Shown one piece after another: positions 42,588-52,785 of a stretch of DNA of 64,000 nt; the stretch's first letter is position 1; the number at the start of each line of letters is the position of its first letter. The stretch is from Gari tellinella (taxonomy: Eukaryota; Mollusca; Bivalvia; Cardiida; Psammobiidae), in assembly GCA_922989275.2 (NCBI GenBank), contig OV277861.1, forward strand, positions 38,504,623-38,568,622, in the 5' to 3' direction. A model generated the notes under the pieces. It was given only the letters and a program-made list of their open reading frames with translations, was not told where the DNA came from and made no database searches. The translations under genes were made by a program, and so were the position numbers.

Positions 42588-42978
42588 TCGTTAAACAGTT
42601 TCTTCACAGGGTACAGTGGAGAATCTGTTATTATTTCCCGTTTAAACGCAAACGTACGCAAACGCAATTCACTAAAACGTAGAAAAGTACAACTTTTGGA
42701 CAATTCTGATAATTCTTGTTTATCTTGACGGCAAACAATGTGAAGCCTGATCAGACGCCGGGTTACCCGGCGTCTGATCTGGCTCCAAACTGTTTGCACT
42801 GCGTAAACGCGTTTATTGGGAAAGAATAACACATTATCCACTGTACATGAGGATTTCTTCCCGGATGGTAATTGGTAAAATCATGTAACCCTCGCCTAAC
42901 GGCTCGGGCAACATGATTTTCCCCAGCCGGAAAGAAATCCTCATGTACCCTGTGAAGAAACTGTATAATGTATCGAAC
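42588..42978. repeat. CG-tipped palindrome interrupted by a family A MITE
   Basis: Right arm: GGAAAGAAATCCTCATGTAC then CCTGTGAAGAAACTG. Left arm: AGTTTCTTCACAGGGTA, then family A (42614-42843), then TACATGAGGATTTCTTCC. Removing family A and one TA restores continuous pairing. The tip is CCCTCGCCTAACGGCTCGGG (42891-42910 region). Confidence 0.85.
42614..42843 (+). mobile_element. family A MITE nested in a palindrome
   Basis: TIR CAGTGGAGAATCTG and TATCCACTG. TA lies on both sides, while the matching place in the other palindrome arm (CATGTACCC) has one TA. Hairpin GCAAACAATGTGAAGCCTG with GACGCCGGGTTACCCGGCG. Confidence 0.9.
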
Positions 42979-43216
42979 TTATGAAGTCAAATACTTATGT
43001 CTGCGCATAGTCACATTTATACGCAGATACCCCCCGCAAAGCTATTCAAAAAGTGTCCTCTTACGTCTGATACCGGACACTTTTTTCTGTTACCGGACAG
43101 TTTTACTTTCTTGTTACCGGCTACTTTTTACGGGCGTGGTGCACGTGGTGAGCATGCGGTCACCGGTTTAGCTCTTGCACTGCCCGGGAATTGACGAGGT
43201 AACCCTTGTTATGCTA

Positions 43217-43476
43217 CAGTGGAGAAAACGTAATTCTTTCCCGTTTAAACGCAATCGAAACGCAAACGCAAAACACAAAATGTAGATTTCTAGAAAATAA
43301 TAACTTTTTTTTTTTTACATTTTTCATCATCTTTTTTCATCTGAGTGGCACACAATTTGGATCCTGATCAGACGCCGGGTTACCCGGCGTCTGATCTGGT
43401 TCCAAAATGTTTGCAATGGAAAATATAGTTTAGGCGTCAAACGCGTTTATTGGGGAAGAATAACGTTTTTCCACTG
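43217..43476 (+). mobile_element. family A MITE
   Basis: TIR CAGTGGAGAAAACG and GTTTTTCCACTG. Hairpin CACAATTTGGATCCTG with ATCAGACGCCGGGTTACCC. A T-run lies at 43306-43316. Confidence 0.85.
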
Positions 43477-43489
43477 ACAGTACCGCTTG

Positions 43490-43860
43490 TCTAACATTTG
43501 GAAACAGTTTAGATCCATAGAAGACGCCATGTAACGCGGCATGTGATCTGGATCCAAATGTTTGGCACTGATTTTCATTTTTGATTCAATTTGGAAAGCA
43601 TAAGAAAGATTTTGAGATTCTCCGCAGACGATAAGTTTGATGCAGACGGCAATTCAGCACGATAAGGGATAACGAATTTTTGCAAATAGTTTGGATCAAT
43701 ATCAAACACACAGTAACTCAGCGTTTGAACAGGATCCAAACTGATAGACACTTGATTCGTGCAATCAAATCCCGAAACTTTGCGTTGGAAAATAAGTGCA
43801 TTCAGCAATTTCAAAGCAGACGACAATATGACAGTGCAAGAGTAAACGACACTATTTAAT
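43490..43860. mobile_element. two adjoining reversed family G-like copies
   Basis: First: AACAGTTTAGATCCATAG with GACGCCATGTAACGCGGC, then GCAGACGATAAG and GCACGATAAGGGATAACG. Second: GCAAATAGTTTGGATCAAT...CAGGATCCAAACTG, then AAAGCAGACGACAATATGAC. Ends are worn. Confidence 0.6.
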
Positions 43861-44279
43861 AGTATGCCTGTTCAGGAGAAAAATATCTGGTCCTTGGTTT
43901 TGTTATAAGGAGCGGAAAAGGAATTATATCGGGCTAAAATGATAAACTATTTATTGACCTTAAAGCTAAATGCTTAAAAAAAGATGTCATCTAAATTGAT
44001 AAAAACAGCGCTTACCTTATACTAGCTGAATACTCATTCTGAGCGCAGATAAATAAATACATGTACGTAGTTATCTTACGGCATGACCCAGCACACAGGC
44101 TGCACGGAATGCTCGTGCAAAATATAAAAAGGACCAATGAAAATAATAGTTGGTTTACGTGAATTTCAATATTTTATAAATAGATATATTAATTTGCATT
44201 ATTACATTGACCGCAATTATTATTGACTCGGTGTAAGATATTTATTAAAATCTACGTATAAGTCAGATACAGCGACTTG

Positions 44280-44427
44280 TTCGCCTTAAAAGTGTACGGT
44301 ATGAATCGTAATCAGACTGTTTCGCTCGGACGAACAACAAATATGTCCTCGGCTTCGCCTCGGACAATTTGTTGTCGCCTCGCAAAACAGTCTGAGTACG
44401 ATTCATACCGTACACTTTTAAGGCGAA
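44280..44427. repeat. long near-perfect palindrome with CG-rich tip
   Basis: Arms TTCGCCTTAAAAGTGTACGG continuing TATGAATCGTA, and the complement TACGATTCATACCGTACACT. Each arm is about 71 bp with few mismatches. Tip CCTCGGCTTCGCCTCGG. Unique arms; a recent or maintained inverted duplication. Confidence 0.9.
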
Positions 44428-44659
44428 ACCCGTCGTGTATCTATTACATATTGAACATATGTCATTGGGATCGAAGTGTTTACATAGTGTTTACATAACT
44501 ACGGGTATATTGTCGATGATTTTTGAACTGGCACTCATCAGTTTCCGTCAACTTTCGTTGATGAAGTCGGGACTTGCCGTTAACTGTATAGGTAAAAATC
44601 AATAAATACAAATGTCTTTAGAAACATATACTACCCACGCGTTACAGTTTATTTTGGAC

Positions 44660-44725
44660 GCATTTAGCCCAGTGGCATGTGTCGTCGACTGTAAAATCTG
44701 AGGTTGTGAGTTCCAATTTATGTAA
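44660..44725 (+). other. tRNA-like sequence, left one of element Q
   Basis: A-box-like TTTAGCCCAGTGGCATG, then GTCGACTGTAAAATCTGAGG in the anticodon-arm position and GTTGTGAGTTCCAATT in the T-arm position. Too degenerate for a working tRNA. Confidence 0.55.
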
Positions 44726-44885
44726 GATCTATTTTAAATAACATAGATCTGTCAGATCTTTTTAAAAAAGAAAATAAAATGGATATATTTTTATTGTGAA
44801 TTTATGTCTCTTCATATAAAATACGTATGTATTTGTTTTATTTCAATGTTTATGTTTTCGCAAAAGTGCATGTATGTAAAACAAC

Positions 44886-44963
44886 TATGACAGGGATCGA
44901 ACTCACGACCCAGAAATTTGTAGGTTCTATTGAGTCGATTAAACTACTGAGCTATCGTCGCTT
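44886..44963 (-). other. tRNA-like sequence, right one of element Q
   Basis: On the minus strand: GCGACGATAGCTCAGTAGTT (A box TAGCTCAGTAGT), a middle CTACAAATTTCTGGGTCGTG and a B-box-like AGTTCGATCCCTGTC. It is better preserved than its partner, but the acceptor stem does not pair fully. Confidence 0.62.
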
Positions 44964-45316
44964 GTAACAGAGTATGATGTACAAAAACAATTATTCAGTG
45001 GCGAATGCTCCAATATTTTTCCGTAAGATAAAAAAAGCTTACGGAAAAGGGCGGAATATGCATAGGGTGCCAGTTCAAACATCATCGACAATAGGAGTAA
45101 ACTGCAGGCGTTTGTTTTAAAATATGAACAAAAATGCAGGCGGGTGCACAACATACAGGCGTCCAAATTATGGGTGACAGGGTGGTTGATATTGTGTAAT
45201 TGGTTGAACCTGGTAATCAAGAATGAATGTTTATAAAAATTAGAAAGAAATTAATTTTTAAAAAAATCTGATTTAATCTGATTTAATATAAGTTACACTA
45301 AAATATTGAGAAATTA

Positions 45317-45673
45317 CAGCGCCCCCTCTCTACAACGAAACCCAATGGGAGACAACAATTGTGTTCGTTGTTCGGAGGGAGTCGTTATAGGGAGGGAAAT
45401 TGGTTTACATTTGCAAACAGCTTGAATCCAGATCAGACGCCGCGTAACGCGGCGTCTGATATGGATTCAATCTGTTTGTCACTTGTCATTAAGTGTTTTC
45501 TGTAAAAATGTCCATTATGTAACTTTGAGAAAAACAGCAGACGACAATTTTAAGCAGACGGTATTGCAGCCATGAAAAGGTTTGACATAAATGTCTTGTA
45601 AGGGGAACAGCGACAAGAGTCGTTGTAAGGAGGGAATCGTTGTTGGGAGGGCCGTTGTAGGGAGGGAGCGCTG
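45317..45673. mobile_element. family C MITE, reference copy
   Basis: Ends CAGCGCCCCCTCTCTACAAC and GTTGTAGGGAGGGAGCGCTG, TA on both sides. Hairpin GCAAACAGCTTGAATCCAG with GACGCCGCGTAACGCGGCG and TCAATCTGTTTG. Right side: GAAAAACAGCAGACGACAAT, GTCGTTGTAAGGAGGG. Confidence 0.9.
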
Positions 45674-45957
45674 TACTCTTTCCTGTGAAACATTAAATGT
45701 AACATAACTATTTTTTCTAATTTAAATTAAAAAGAAAACAAATATAAAAAGACAGCTTTTACATTCTGAATTAACAATTATTGACAATCCCTATATTTAA
45801 GATACCGAAACAGTCTGAGAATTCTTGCTAAAAGTGTTAGATTGTTAAAGAATACATGTATTGAACAAGCGTATATTATGGAAAGAACGAGCTAGCTTAC
45901 AGTTCCATTAAACTGGAAAGCATTAACTAATTAACAGATTGGCACACATGCTATATA

Positions 45958-46203
45958 CAGTGGAGAATCTGTTATTCTTTCCCGTTTAAACGCAAACGTA
46001 CGCAAACGCAAAGCACTAAAACGTTGAAAAGTACAACTTTTGGACTTTTCTGATAATTCATGTTTATCTTGGTGGCAAACAGTTTGGAGCCTGATCAGAC
46101 GCCGGGTTACCCGTCTTCTGATCTGGCTCCAAACTGTTTGCACTGCAAATAATAGTTTTAGCGTTAACGCGTTTATTGGGAAAGAATAACAAATTCTCCA
46201 CTG
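45958..46203 (+). mobile_element. family A MITE
   Basis: TIR CAGTGGAGAATCTG and AAATTCTCCACTG, TA flanks. Hairpin CAAACAGTTTGGAGCCTG with GACGCCGGGTTACCCGTC. Confidence 0.88.
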
Positions 46204-46257
46204 TATATAGAAGGCAATACAGGCTTGAATTTAAAAAAAAAACAGTCAAATGTATGA

Positions 46258-47036
46258 ACCCTTTCAATCTCATTTTTTTCGTGAGCTTTTTTCTCCTTCA
46301 CCGTTTTATTGTCGTCTGCTTCAACTTTGTTGTATCCAATGTCGTTTCAAAGTTAAATACAATACAATACAATACAATATATTGTATTGGCATTAAGTAC
46401 AATTTCTACTTCTAGCCATCAAGTGTCACTGGAGTGAACATGAAATTACACACACAAATAACATTTTATCAGAGAAGCATAAATAAATCAACAAGTAATG
46501 ATAACATTATCGTACCTTATAAAATAAAGTTACAATGTATCTGAGACTTACTCACCGCCACTCAATATAAGGGAATACGATGAGTGGTAACGGGTTTATT
46601 TTATAGTTTTATTTTATAGTTTTATTGGGAGAAGTTAAGTTAGTCTTTCAAGAGTATTTAGAAAATCTATAATGGTCGCTTGAAGTTGAGTTAAAACGTC
46701 ACGGAAAGCTACTGCTATAGTCTTCTGTGTCGTTTTCATCCCACCATAAACCCTTGTCTGTTTTAAAGATTTACGCTAGGTCATACTCGCTAATATTTGA
46801 ATTTGAAATATTGTAAAAACGTCTATCGATCATATCGATGCAGAGAGGCGTGTCTGTAGATATATACATGTATGATAGACTGTGCGCGTATATAAATATT
46901 AAGGCAGTATGACTGAAGAAATGTCAAAACGAGTGCCAAACACTTTGGGTCCTAATTAGACGCCGCGTTACGCGGCGTTTGATCAGGATCCAAACTGTTT
47001 GCAAACGCTATTTTAAGCGTCATTGAGAATGAAAGG
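46258..47036. mobile_element. family G copy split by about 540 bp
   Basis: The left half is 46258-46355 (ACCCTTTCAATCTCA, TATTGTCGTCTGCTTC, AATGTCGTTTCAAAGTTAA). The right half is 46895-47036 (GTGCCAAACACTTTGGGTCC, GACGCCGCGTTACGCGGCG, GAATGAAAGGG). The block between starts with an ATACA microsatellite and AATATATTGTATTGG, and does not match family G. Confidence 0.6.
46356..46392. repeat. (ATACA)n microsatellite ending in a palindrome
   Basis: Four to five ACAATAC units run into AATACAATATATTGTATTG. Confidence 0.85.
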
Positions 47037-47209
47037 GTAAAGCAGAACTGACTTACAGGTAAATTCGGCGGACAAATATGAGTAAAGCGGTAGAACACAA
47101 AGTTAATTGTTGTTTGCACTTTGTTTTTATTGTGTTTATTACCAAAACAAGTTTATTTAGTCTACGGTTTATATTTCGGAGTCAGGGTTTTTTAATTTAA
47201 TAACAGAAA

Positions 47210-47455
47210 CAGTGGAGACAACGTTATTCTTTCCCGTTTAAACGCAAACGTACGCAAACGCAAAACACTAAAATGAAGAAAATGACAACTTTTTGATTTT
47301 TCTCAGGAGTTCTTTTAAGCTGAGTGGCAAACAGTTTGGAGCCTGGTCAGACGCCGGGTTACCCGGCATCTGATCTTGCTCCAAACTGTTTGCACTGCAA
47401 ATAATAGTTTTAGCGTAAACGCGTTTATTGGGAAAGAATAACAGATTCTCCACTG
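47210..47455 (+). mobile_element. family A MITE
   Basis: TIR CAGTGGAGACAACG and AGATTCTCCACTG, with TA at right and AA at left. Hairpin CAAACAGTTTGGAGCCTGG with GACGCCGGGTTACCCGGC. Confidence 0.87.
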
Positions 47456-47470
47456 TAGGTGTTCTAACGT

Positions 47471-48210
47471 TGACCCCTATCTACAACAACACCCAATGGG
47501 AGACAACGATTGTGTGTTGTTCGGAGGGGGTTGTCATAGGGAGGGGGGATTGATACCCTTAAAATGCTTCAACTGACTTGGCTTTCATTTGCAAACAGAT
47601 TGAATCAGACGCCGCGTAACACAGCTTCTGATCTTGGTTCAAGTTTCTTATCGTTCGTCTTCATGTTTCTTCTGTGAAATTGTTCAATGCTTTACTTTGA
47701 GAAAAACCAACAAACTACAACTTCTTATACACTACAACCCTCCCTCTCCATAAGGACACCTAACGGGAGACACAAACTGTATGCGTAGTTAAGAGGGAGT
47801 CGTTAGAGAGAGAGAATTTGCAAACAGCTTGAATCCAGATCAGACGCCGCGTTACGCGGCCTCTGGTCCGGTTTCAAGCTGTTAGTCGCTAGTCAGGCGT
47901 CATTACGTTTATTTTCTGTCAAAATGTCAATCGTGTAACTTTGAGAAAAAACACGGACGACAATTTTAAGCAGACGACATTGAAGTTGTGAATAGGTTGA
48001 ACGTAAGCGTTTTTGTATCAGGAACTACGGCAAGAGTCGTTGTAAGGAGGGGGTCGTTGTTAGGAGGGCCGTTGTAGGGAGGGAACACTGTACATGTGTG
48101 TGGTAGAGGTGTTTGGAATTGTTTCTCTTCTTGTTTGGGGGACAGCGGAAAGCATTGTTGAAAGGAAAGAATCGTATTTCGTGGAGCCGTTTTAGGGAGG
48201 GGATACTGTA
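47471..48210. mobile_element. family C copies in tandem: one truncated, one full, one end fragment
   Basis: 47471-47738 starts CCCCTATCTACAACAAC, has a damaged hairpin (GCAAACAGATTGAATCAG) and loses its right end. 47740-48090 is nearly full: CCTCCCTCTCCATAAGG, GCAAACAGCTTGAATCCAG, GGGAGGGAACACTG with TA. 48120-48210 is a worn right-end fragment ending GGAGGGGATACTGTA. Confidence 0.72.
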
Positions 48211-48299
48211 GCTGTAATTATCTGTATTATTCGCATATACTTCAGGTACAATCTAACCTCGATATCCCTACGCACACGTATATCAATGTTATAGTGGAT

Positions 48300-49400
48300 T
48301 TATAGTAAACAATACGACAAGTGACTGCTTATTTGGTGGTCACGACAGGGCACTGCTTAAAGAAAGATGACAGTATAGAAGCTTTTTAGCTCACCTGGCA
48401 CGAAGTGCCAATGTGAGCTTTTAGGATCGCTGGATGTCTGTCGTCCGTCGTCTGTCTGTCTGTCCGTCCGTTCACAATTGGTTGTGAACACTCTAGCGGC
48501 TACAAATTTCATCGGATCTTCATGAAACTTCATGGCAATTCGAATGTGGGTCATGTCGGGTCAAAAACTAGGTCACTAGGTCAAATTATAGAAAAACCCA
48601 GTGAACACTCTAGAGGCTTCAAATCTCATTGGATATTAATGATACTTGATTAGAATGTTTGCCTAATTAATATCTAGGTCAAGTTTGAATATGGGTTATG
48701 TCCGGTCAAAAATTAGGTCACTAGGTCAAATCATAGAAAAACCTTTGAACACTCTAGAGGCTACAAATCTCATCCGATCTCCATGACACTAAGTCAAAAT
48801 GTTTTCCTTATTGATATCTAGGTCAAGTGTGAATTTGGGTTATGTCCGGTCAAAAACTAGGTCACTAGGTCAAATTATAGAAAAACCTTGTGACTACTCT
48901 AGAGGCTACAAATTTCATTGGATTTTAATGCAACTTGTTCTGAATATTTGCCTAATTGATATTTAGGTCAAGTTTCAATATGGGTCATGTCTGGTCAAAA
49001 ACTGGGTCACTACGTCAACTCAAAGAAAAACAGTGTTAACCCTCTAGAGGCTACACATCTCATTAGATCAGAATGAAATATTGTCAGAATGTTTGCCTAC
49101 ATCCAATCTAGGTCAAAATCAAACTTGGATTGTGTCTGGTCAAAATCTAGGTCACTAGGTCAAATCATAGAAAACTCTTGTTAACACTTTAGAGGTTTAT
49201 TGTGGGTCATGTACAGTCGTAATCTATATCACTATAGGTCAAGTTTTACATGGTGAACCAGGTGAGCGATTTAGGGCCATGGTGGCCCTTGTTATAGGAT
49301 CTTTCTGTTTTACTGTCACCTTACTGTAAGATGTCATCTGCCTTTTTTACAATAAATTAGTTTTCGTTTTAGTATTCTGAATAAAGGTGTTCTATTGTAT
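48300..49400. mobile_element. family E copy split at its hairpin apex by a larger repeat
   Basis: Left part 48320-48386: TTGGTGGTCACGACAGGG, CTGCTTAAAGAAAGATGACAG, AGAAGCTTTT. Right part 49295-49400: GGATCTTTCTGTTTTACTG, ATGTCATCTGCC, then AAAGGTGTTC. The break falls at the position of the hairpin tip. Confidence 0.65.
48387..49294 (+). repeat. dispersed repeat with CTCACCTGG ends and about 145-bp monomers
   Basis: Starts TAGCTCACCTGGCACGAAG and ends CAGGTGAGCGATTTAGGGCC plus ATGGTGGCCCTTG. A leader GTCTGTCTGTCCGTCCG is followed by about six monomers, marked by ACTCTAGAGGCTACAAAT at roughly 48489, 48606, 48751, 48894, 49038 and 49185. I recall this as a frequent bivalve repeat. No coding potential. 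Confidence 0.75.
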
Positions 49401-49624
49401 ATCTTTGTATACCAGAGAGGCATTATGTTTCGATTGAATGTGTTTTGTTGAAGACAATAAACTCGTACATGTACGAAACAAGTGGTTCAAACTATGAGTT
49501 GTTATGTTTCGTACAATAAGGATCATACATGTATTACCTTTCCCAAAAAAGGACAGTGAGTTCAGTAAAGAATTCGATGGCCGTCGATAGCCATCGATTG
49601 CGAGTTGGCTAGTGGTCTGTAATA

Positions 49625-49858
49625 CAGTGGAGACAACGTAATTCATTTGTTCAAACGCAAACGCATTGTAATGAAATATAGAAAATGACAACCTTTCGAT
49701 AATTCCGACTACCAGTTTTAACTTGAGTGGCAAACAGTTTGGAGGCTGCATCAGACGCTGGGTTACCCGGTGTCTGGTCTGGCTTCAAACTTTTGGCAAT
49801 GAAAATGGTGATTTAAGCGTAACCGGGTTTATTTCCAAAGAAAACATTTTCTCGACTG
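49625..49858 (+). mobile_element. family A MITE
   Basis: TIR CAGTGGAGACAACG and TTTCTCGACTG, TA flanks. Hairpin CAAACAGTTTGGAGGCTG with GACGCTGGGTTACCCGGTG. Confidence 0.83.
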
Positions 49859-50073
49859 TACTCTGCACGCTGCACACGGGACACAAACTGCTTACCTAAA
49901 ACAGCATACAGTGTAAAATAAACACGCTAGTGATGTGTCTAAACAATCATGTCATCAAACCATTAAACATCTTGCAAATCACTTTTTTTACATCATGTTT
50001 CGGGAATAAACAATGATTTATCCACTGTACCTTCCTCTTGGTATTTGTTTGCGACCGATTCATTTTGGTTTAA

Positions 50074-50117
50074 CAGCACCACAACACAGTATATGACGCC
50101 GTGACATGAGACCACAG
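50074..50117. repeat. single unit of the 33-bp minisatellite
   Basis: CAGCACCACAACACAGTATA then TGACGCCGTGACATGAGACC matches the array at 50822-51595, yet stands alone about 700 bp away and directly next to a palindrome. Confidence 0.8.
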
Positions 50118-50125
50118 CACTATTT

Positions 50126-50267
50126 AAATATAAGATAGCAGTTTGCGTGACATTCAAATGCTCAATCCGATAAAACAGAATATCATTCCGAGGCGAAGCC
50201 CAGGGTGACATTCTTGTTCTTTAGGGCTGTAAATTTGAATGTCATGCGAACTGCCATCTAATATTTG
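50126..50267. repeat. palindrome with CG-rich tip
   Basis: Arms GATAGCAGTTTGCGTGACAT and ATGTCATGCGAACTGCCATC; inner arms looser; tip ATTCCGAGGCGAAGCCCAGG. Confidence 0.75.
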
Positions 50268-50821
50268 TTTAATACACCGAGCTTATAAATCCTGGCTGTG
50301 GAAACGTCTCGTTTGTACTTTATACAATATTTTGTTAACACCAATTTAGCGCTGGCTTGCACATAACGCGGGAACCAACGTCGACGTCTTTGACATTACA
50401 TTGTATCCATAATTGCAAAAAGGAAAGCAGAACGTTAAGACAAATAGATTACAGTTACATCGTATTTTCATTGTCTACATGTAGTTGGCAAATATCTTCC
50501 TCCGAAAATGTGACAAATCGTTTGGATGCCATGATTGGTTTGGTCTGATGACAATAATCTGGGTCAGAAAATGCATCTTCAAGTTGTCTAGACGCTTAAA
50601 TTGTGTAGGGAGTGGACAAAGGAAAGAAATTCGTACAAAAAATGCTAAAACTGTCAAGTAGCTACCTGCCCTTATAGATTTGCTGCGACATTCACATAGC
50701 GAAAAGAATATCATATAGAGTGACATTATTTTTGGATTGATGTAAAAGACATGCAAAATGTTCCATGTTGGTCAATGGGATATTAACACTGTAGCTGAAA
50801 GCGAGGTGTAATAAAGAATTA
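50268..50821. other. no gene seen
   Basis: Two short open frames (50357-50548 + and 50475-50756 −) have no recognisable features. Confidence 0.45.
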
Positions 50822-51595
50822 TGGTACCTAGCCATGAGACAACAACACGGTAAATGACGCCATGACATGGTATCACAACACAGTATATGGCGTCAGGGCA
50901 AGAAAGCACAACACAGTATATGGCGCCATGACATGATACCAACACACAATATATGGCGCCATGACATGAGACCACAATACAGTACAATTATGGCCCAATG
51001 ACATGAGGCCACACCATAGTACATGTACATTTGTATATGGCGCTATGACATGATACCACATTATAGTATATGTCCCCAAGACACGAGACCACAGCACAGT
51101 ATATGACGCTATGACATGAGATCACAACACAATATAGGGCGCTATGACATGAGACTACAACACAGTATATTGCGCCAAGACTTGATACCACAACACAGTA
51201 TATGACACTATGACATGAGCTCACAACACAATATAGGGCGCAATGACATCAGAACACAACACAGTATATGACGCCATAATATGAAATCATTACACAGTAT
51301 CATTATGACACCATGACATGAGATCACAACACAGTTTGTGGCGCCATGACATGGCATCACAACACAGTATATGGCGCCATAACATGTGACCACAACACAG
51401 TATATAGCGCCATTACATGAACTCACAACACAGTATATGGCGCCATGACATGATGTCACAACACAGTATATGGCACAATGATATGAGATCACAACACAGT
51501 ATATCAGGCCATGACATGAGACCAGAACACAGTTTATAGCGCAATGACATGATTCTACAACACAGTATAGGGCACCATGACATGAGAAGAAGAAT
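50822..51595. repeat. 33-bp minisatellite, about 23 units
   Basis: Unit form: ACAACACAGTATATGGCGCC followed by ATGACATGAGACC. Two starts at 51325 and 51358 confirm the 33-bp period, and a few units are longer or shorter by several bases. Because 33 is a multiple of three, the minus strand stays open in more than one frame, giving 70-140-codon frames with an 11-residue repeat of the type CHGAIYCVVVS. I treat these as by-products. Confidence 0.92.
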
Positions 51596-51676
51596 GGGAC
51601 CTCATTGCAATCGAGATTCAAGTATCGGATATACATTCAGAACCTTTCAACCTATTGGAGATGAGAATACTCGTCA

Positions 51677-51893
51677 TTAACTAGCAATGCACCTATTAAG
51701 ATTATACTACATTTGTATTTCTATGCAAATAGTCTATGTCGTGATCAGAGGGTTTCCACAGGATCACTCTGATGAGCGTCTGCACTGTTTGTCCTTTGCA
51801 ATTGTTAAAATCAACGGTAGTAAAATGGACTGAACTTGACTTAAAATTGGAATTGACCATTGAAACTTTAAGGTGGAATATGTGTTAAACTTG
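51677..51893. mobile_element. family H MITE, diverged
   Basis: Starts after TTAA at about 51677 (CTAGCAATGCACC). Hairpin CAAATAGTCTATGTCGTG with ATCAGAGGGTTTCC and the complement CACTCTGATGAGCG. Ends near GTGTTAAAC. Confidence 0.62.
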
Positions 51894-52086
51894 TAAAAGT
51901 CGCTTCTTGCGATCCTGCAATAAGTAGTAGGCCAAAGTCTCAGTTCTTGTTACACTGAACCACGCTTCCAGGTCCAAATGGACCTTTATAACGACTAAAC
52001 ATTCATTAGTAGGAGAGAAAATAACCGACTGTTATAGAAGGCTGCATACCAATAGCAGCGATCTTGCATTGCAACAAGGATAAAAC

Positions 52087-52215
52087 CTTATTACAGTAAA
52101 ACCTGTCTATAACTACCACAAAAAGTGTATCAAGTATTTAGTATTTACGACATGCGACCGCTTAAAGCAATGGTGCAGTAAGTTTTACAGTCGCATTTGG
52201 AAAACTCAAATTAAA
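52087..52215. mobile_element. family E left half
   Basis: TACAGTAAAACCTGTCTAT and AACTACCACAAAAAGTG, then CGACCGCTTAAAGCAATGG. The right half is missing. Confidence 0.65.
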
Positions 52216-52439
52216 GGTAAAACACTCACTATTCCGTTAGCGGTGAAACGGTTTTAGTACAGCTAATTAGCTATTATCAATGTGTACACGATACAGTGTT
52301 TATAAAACAGAATACACATGATTTCTGAATTGATAACAGCATTATTAATACAAGCTTATGAAATATTTGTTTTGTATTTCAATATGTTTAAGAGCTGGTG
52401 TGAACATTCAATTATCCATTTAACTGCAATAATAACGTT

Positions 52440-52595
52440 GTGTTCCGTTAAACACATTTACTACAATAATATCGTCTATTTGAACTCCTAGCATGCTAAT
52501 CACGACTTGGCTAATAGTTGCAAACACTTTGTATCTATATCGGATGCCGTGTTACGCAACGTCTGATCTAGATACAAACTATGTGTCATACATAG
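52440..52595. mobile_element. family G MITE, degenerate
   Basis: AATAATATCGTCTATTTGAA, then GCAAACACTTTGTATCTAT with GCCGTGTTACGCAACGTC and TAGATACAAACTATGTGTC. Confidence 0.58.
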
Positions 52596-52785
52596 TAAAC
52601 TTTTCTACATTTCCAATCTCATGTAAGCCTTTTCTACCATAGAAGCGCCCATTAGCGCTTGAAATTCATTCCTCCACTGACATAATAGTTATACAGTCGC
52701 TAAATCAACTATCAAGATATTTAAACTGAATAAAAAGTTGAATATAAGTGCTTAACAGTTAAACAATTTGAATACAGAATAAGTA

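Larger units (their letters stand above)
44510..45091. mobile_element. TA-flanked inverted-repeat element Q carrying two tRNA-like sequences
   Basis: Ends TTGTCGATGATTTTTGAACT (continuing GGCAC) and GTGCCAGTTCAAACATCATC (continuing GACAA), with TA on both sides (44508-44509 and 45092-45093). Inside are tRNA-like sequences on the + strand (44660-44725) and on the − strand (44886-44963), pointing at each other. No transposase frame. Confidence 0.75.

Noticed and set aside
48489..49200. CRISPR-like array
   Set aside because: The repeats are about 145-bp monomers that vary throughout, not short identical repeats with unique spacers, and the DNA is eukaryotic.
50772..51636. Several overlapping minus-strand frames with a Cys-rich 11-residue repeat
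   Set aside because: They come from a 33-bp minisatellite, and more than one frame is open at the same place, so there is no sign of coding constraint.
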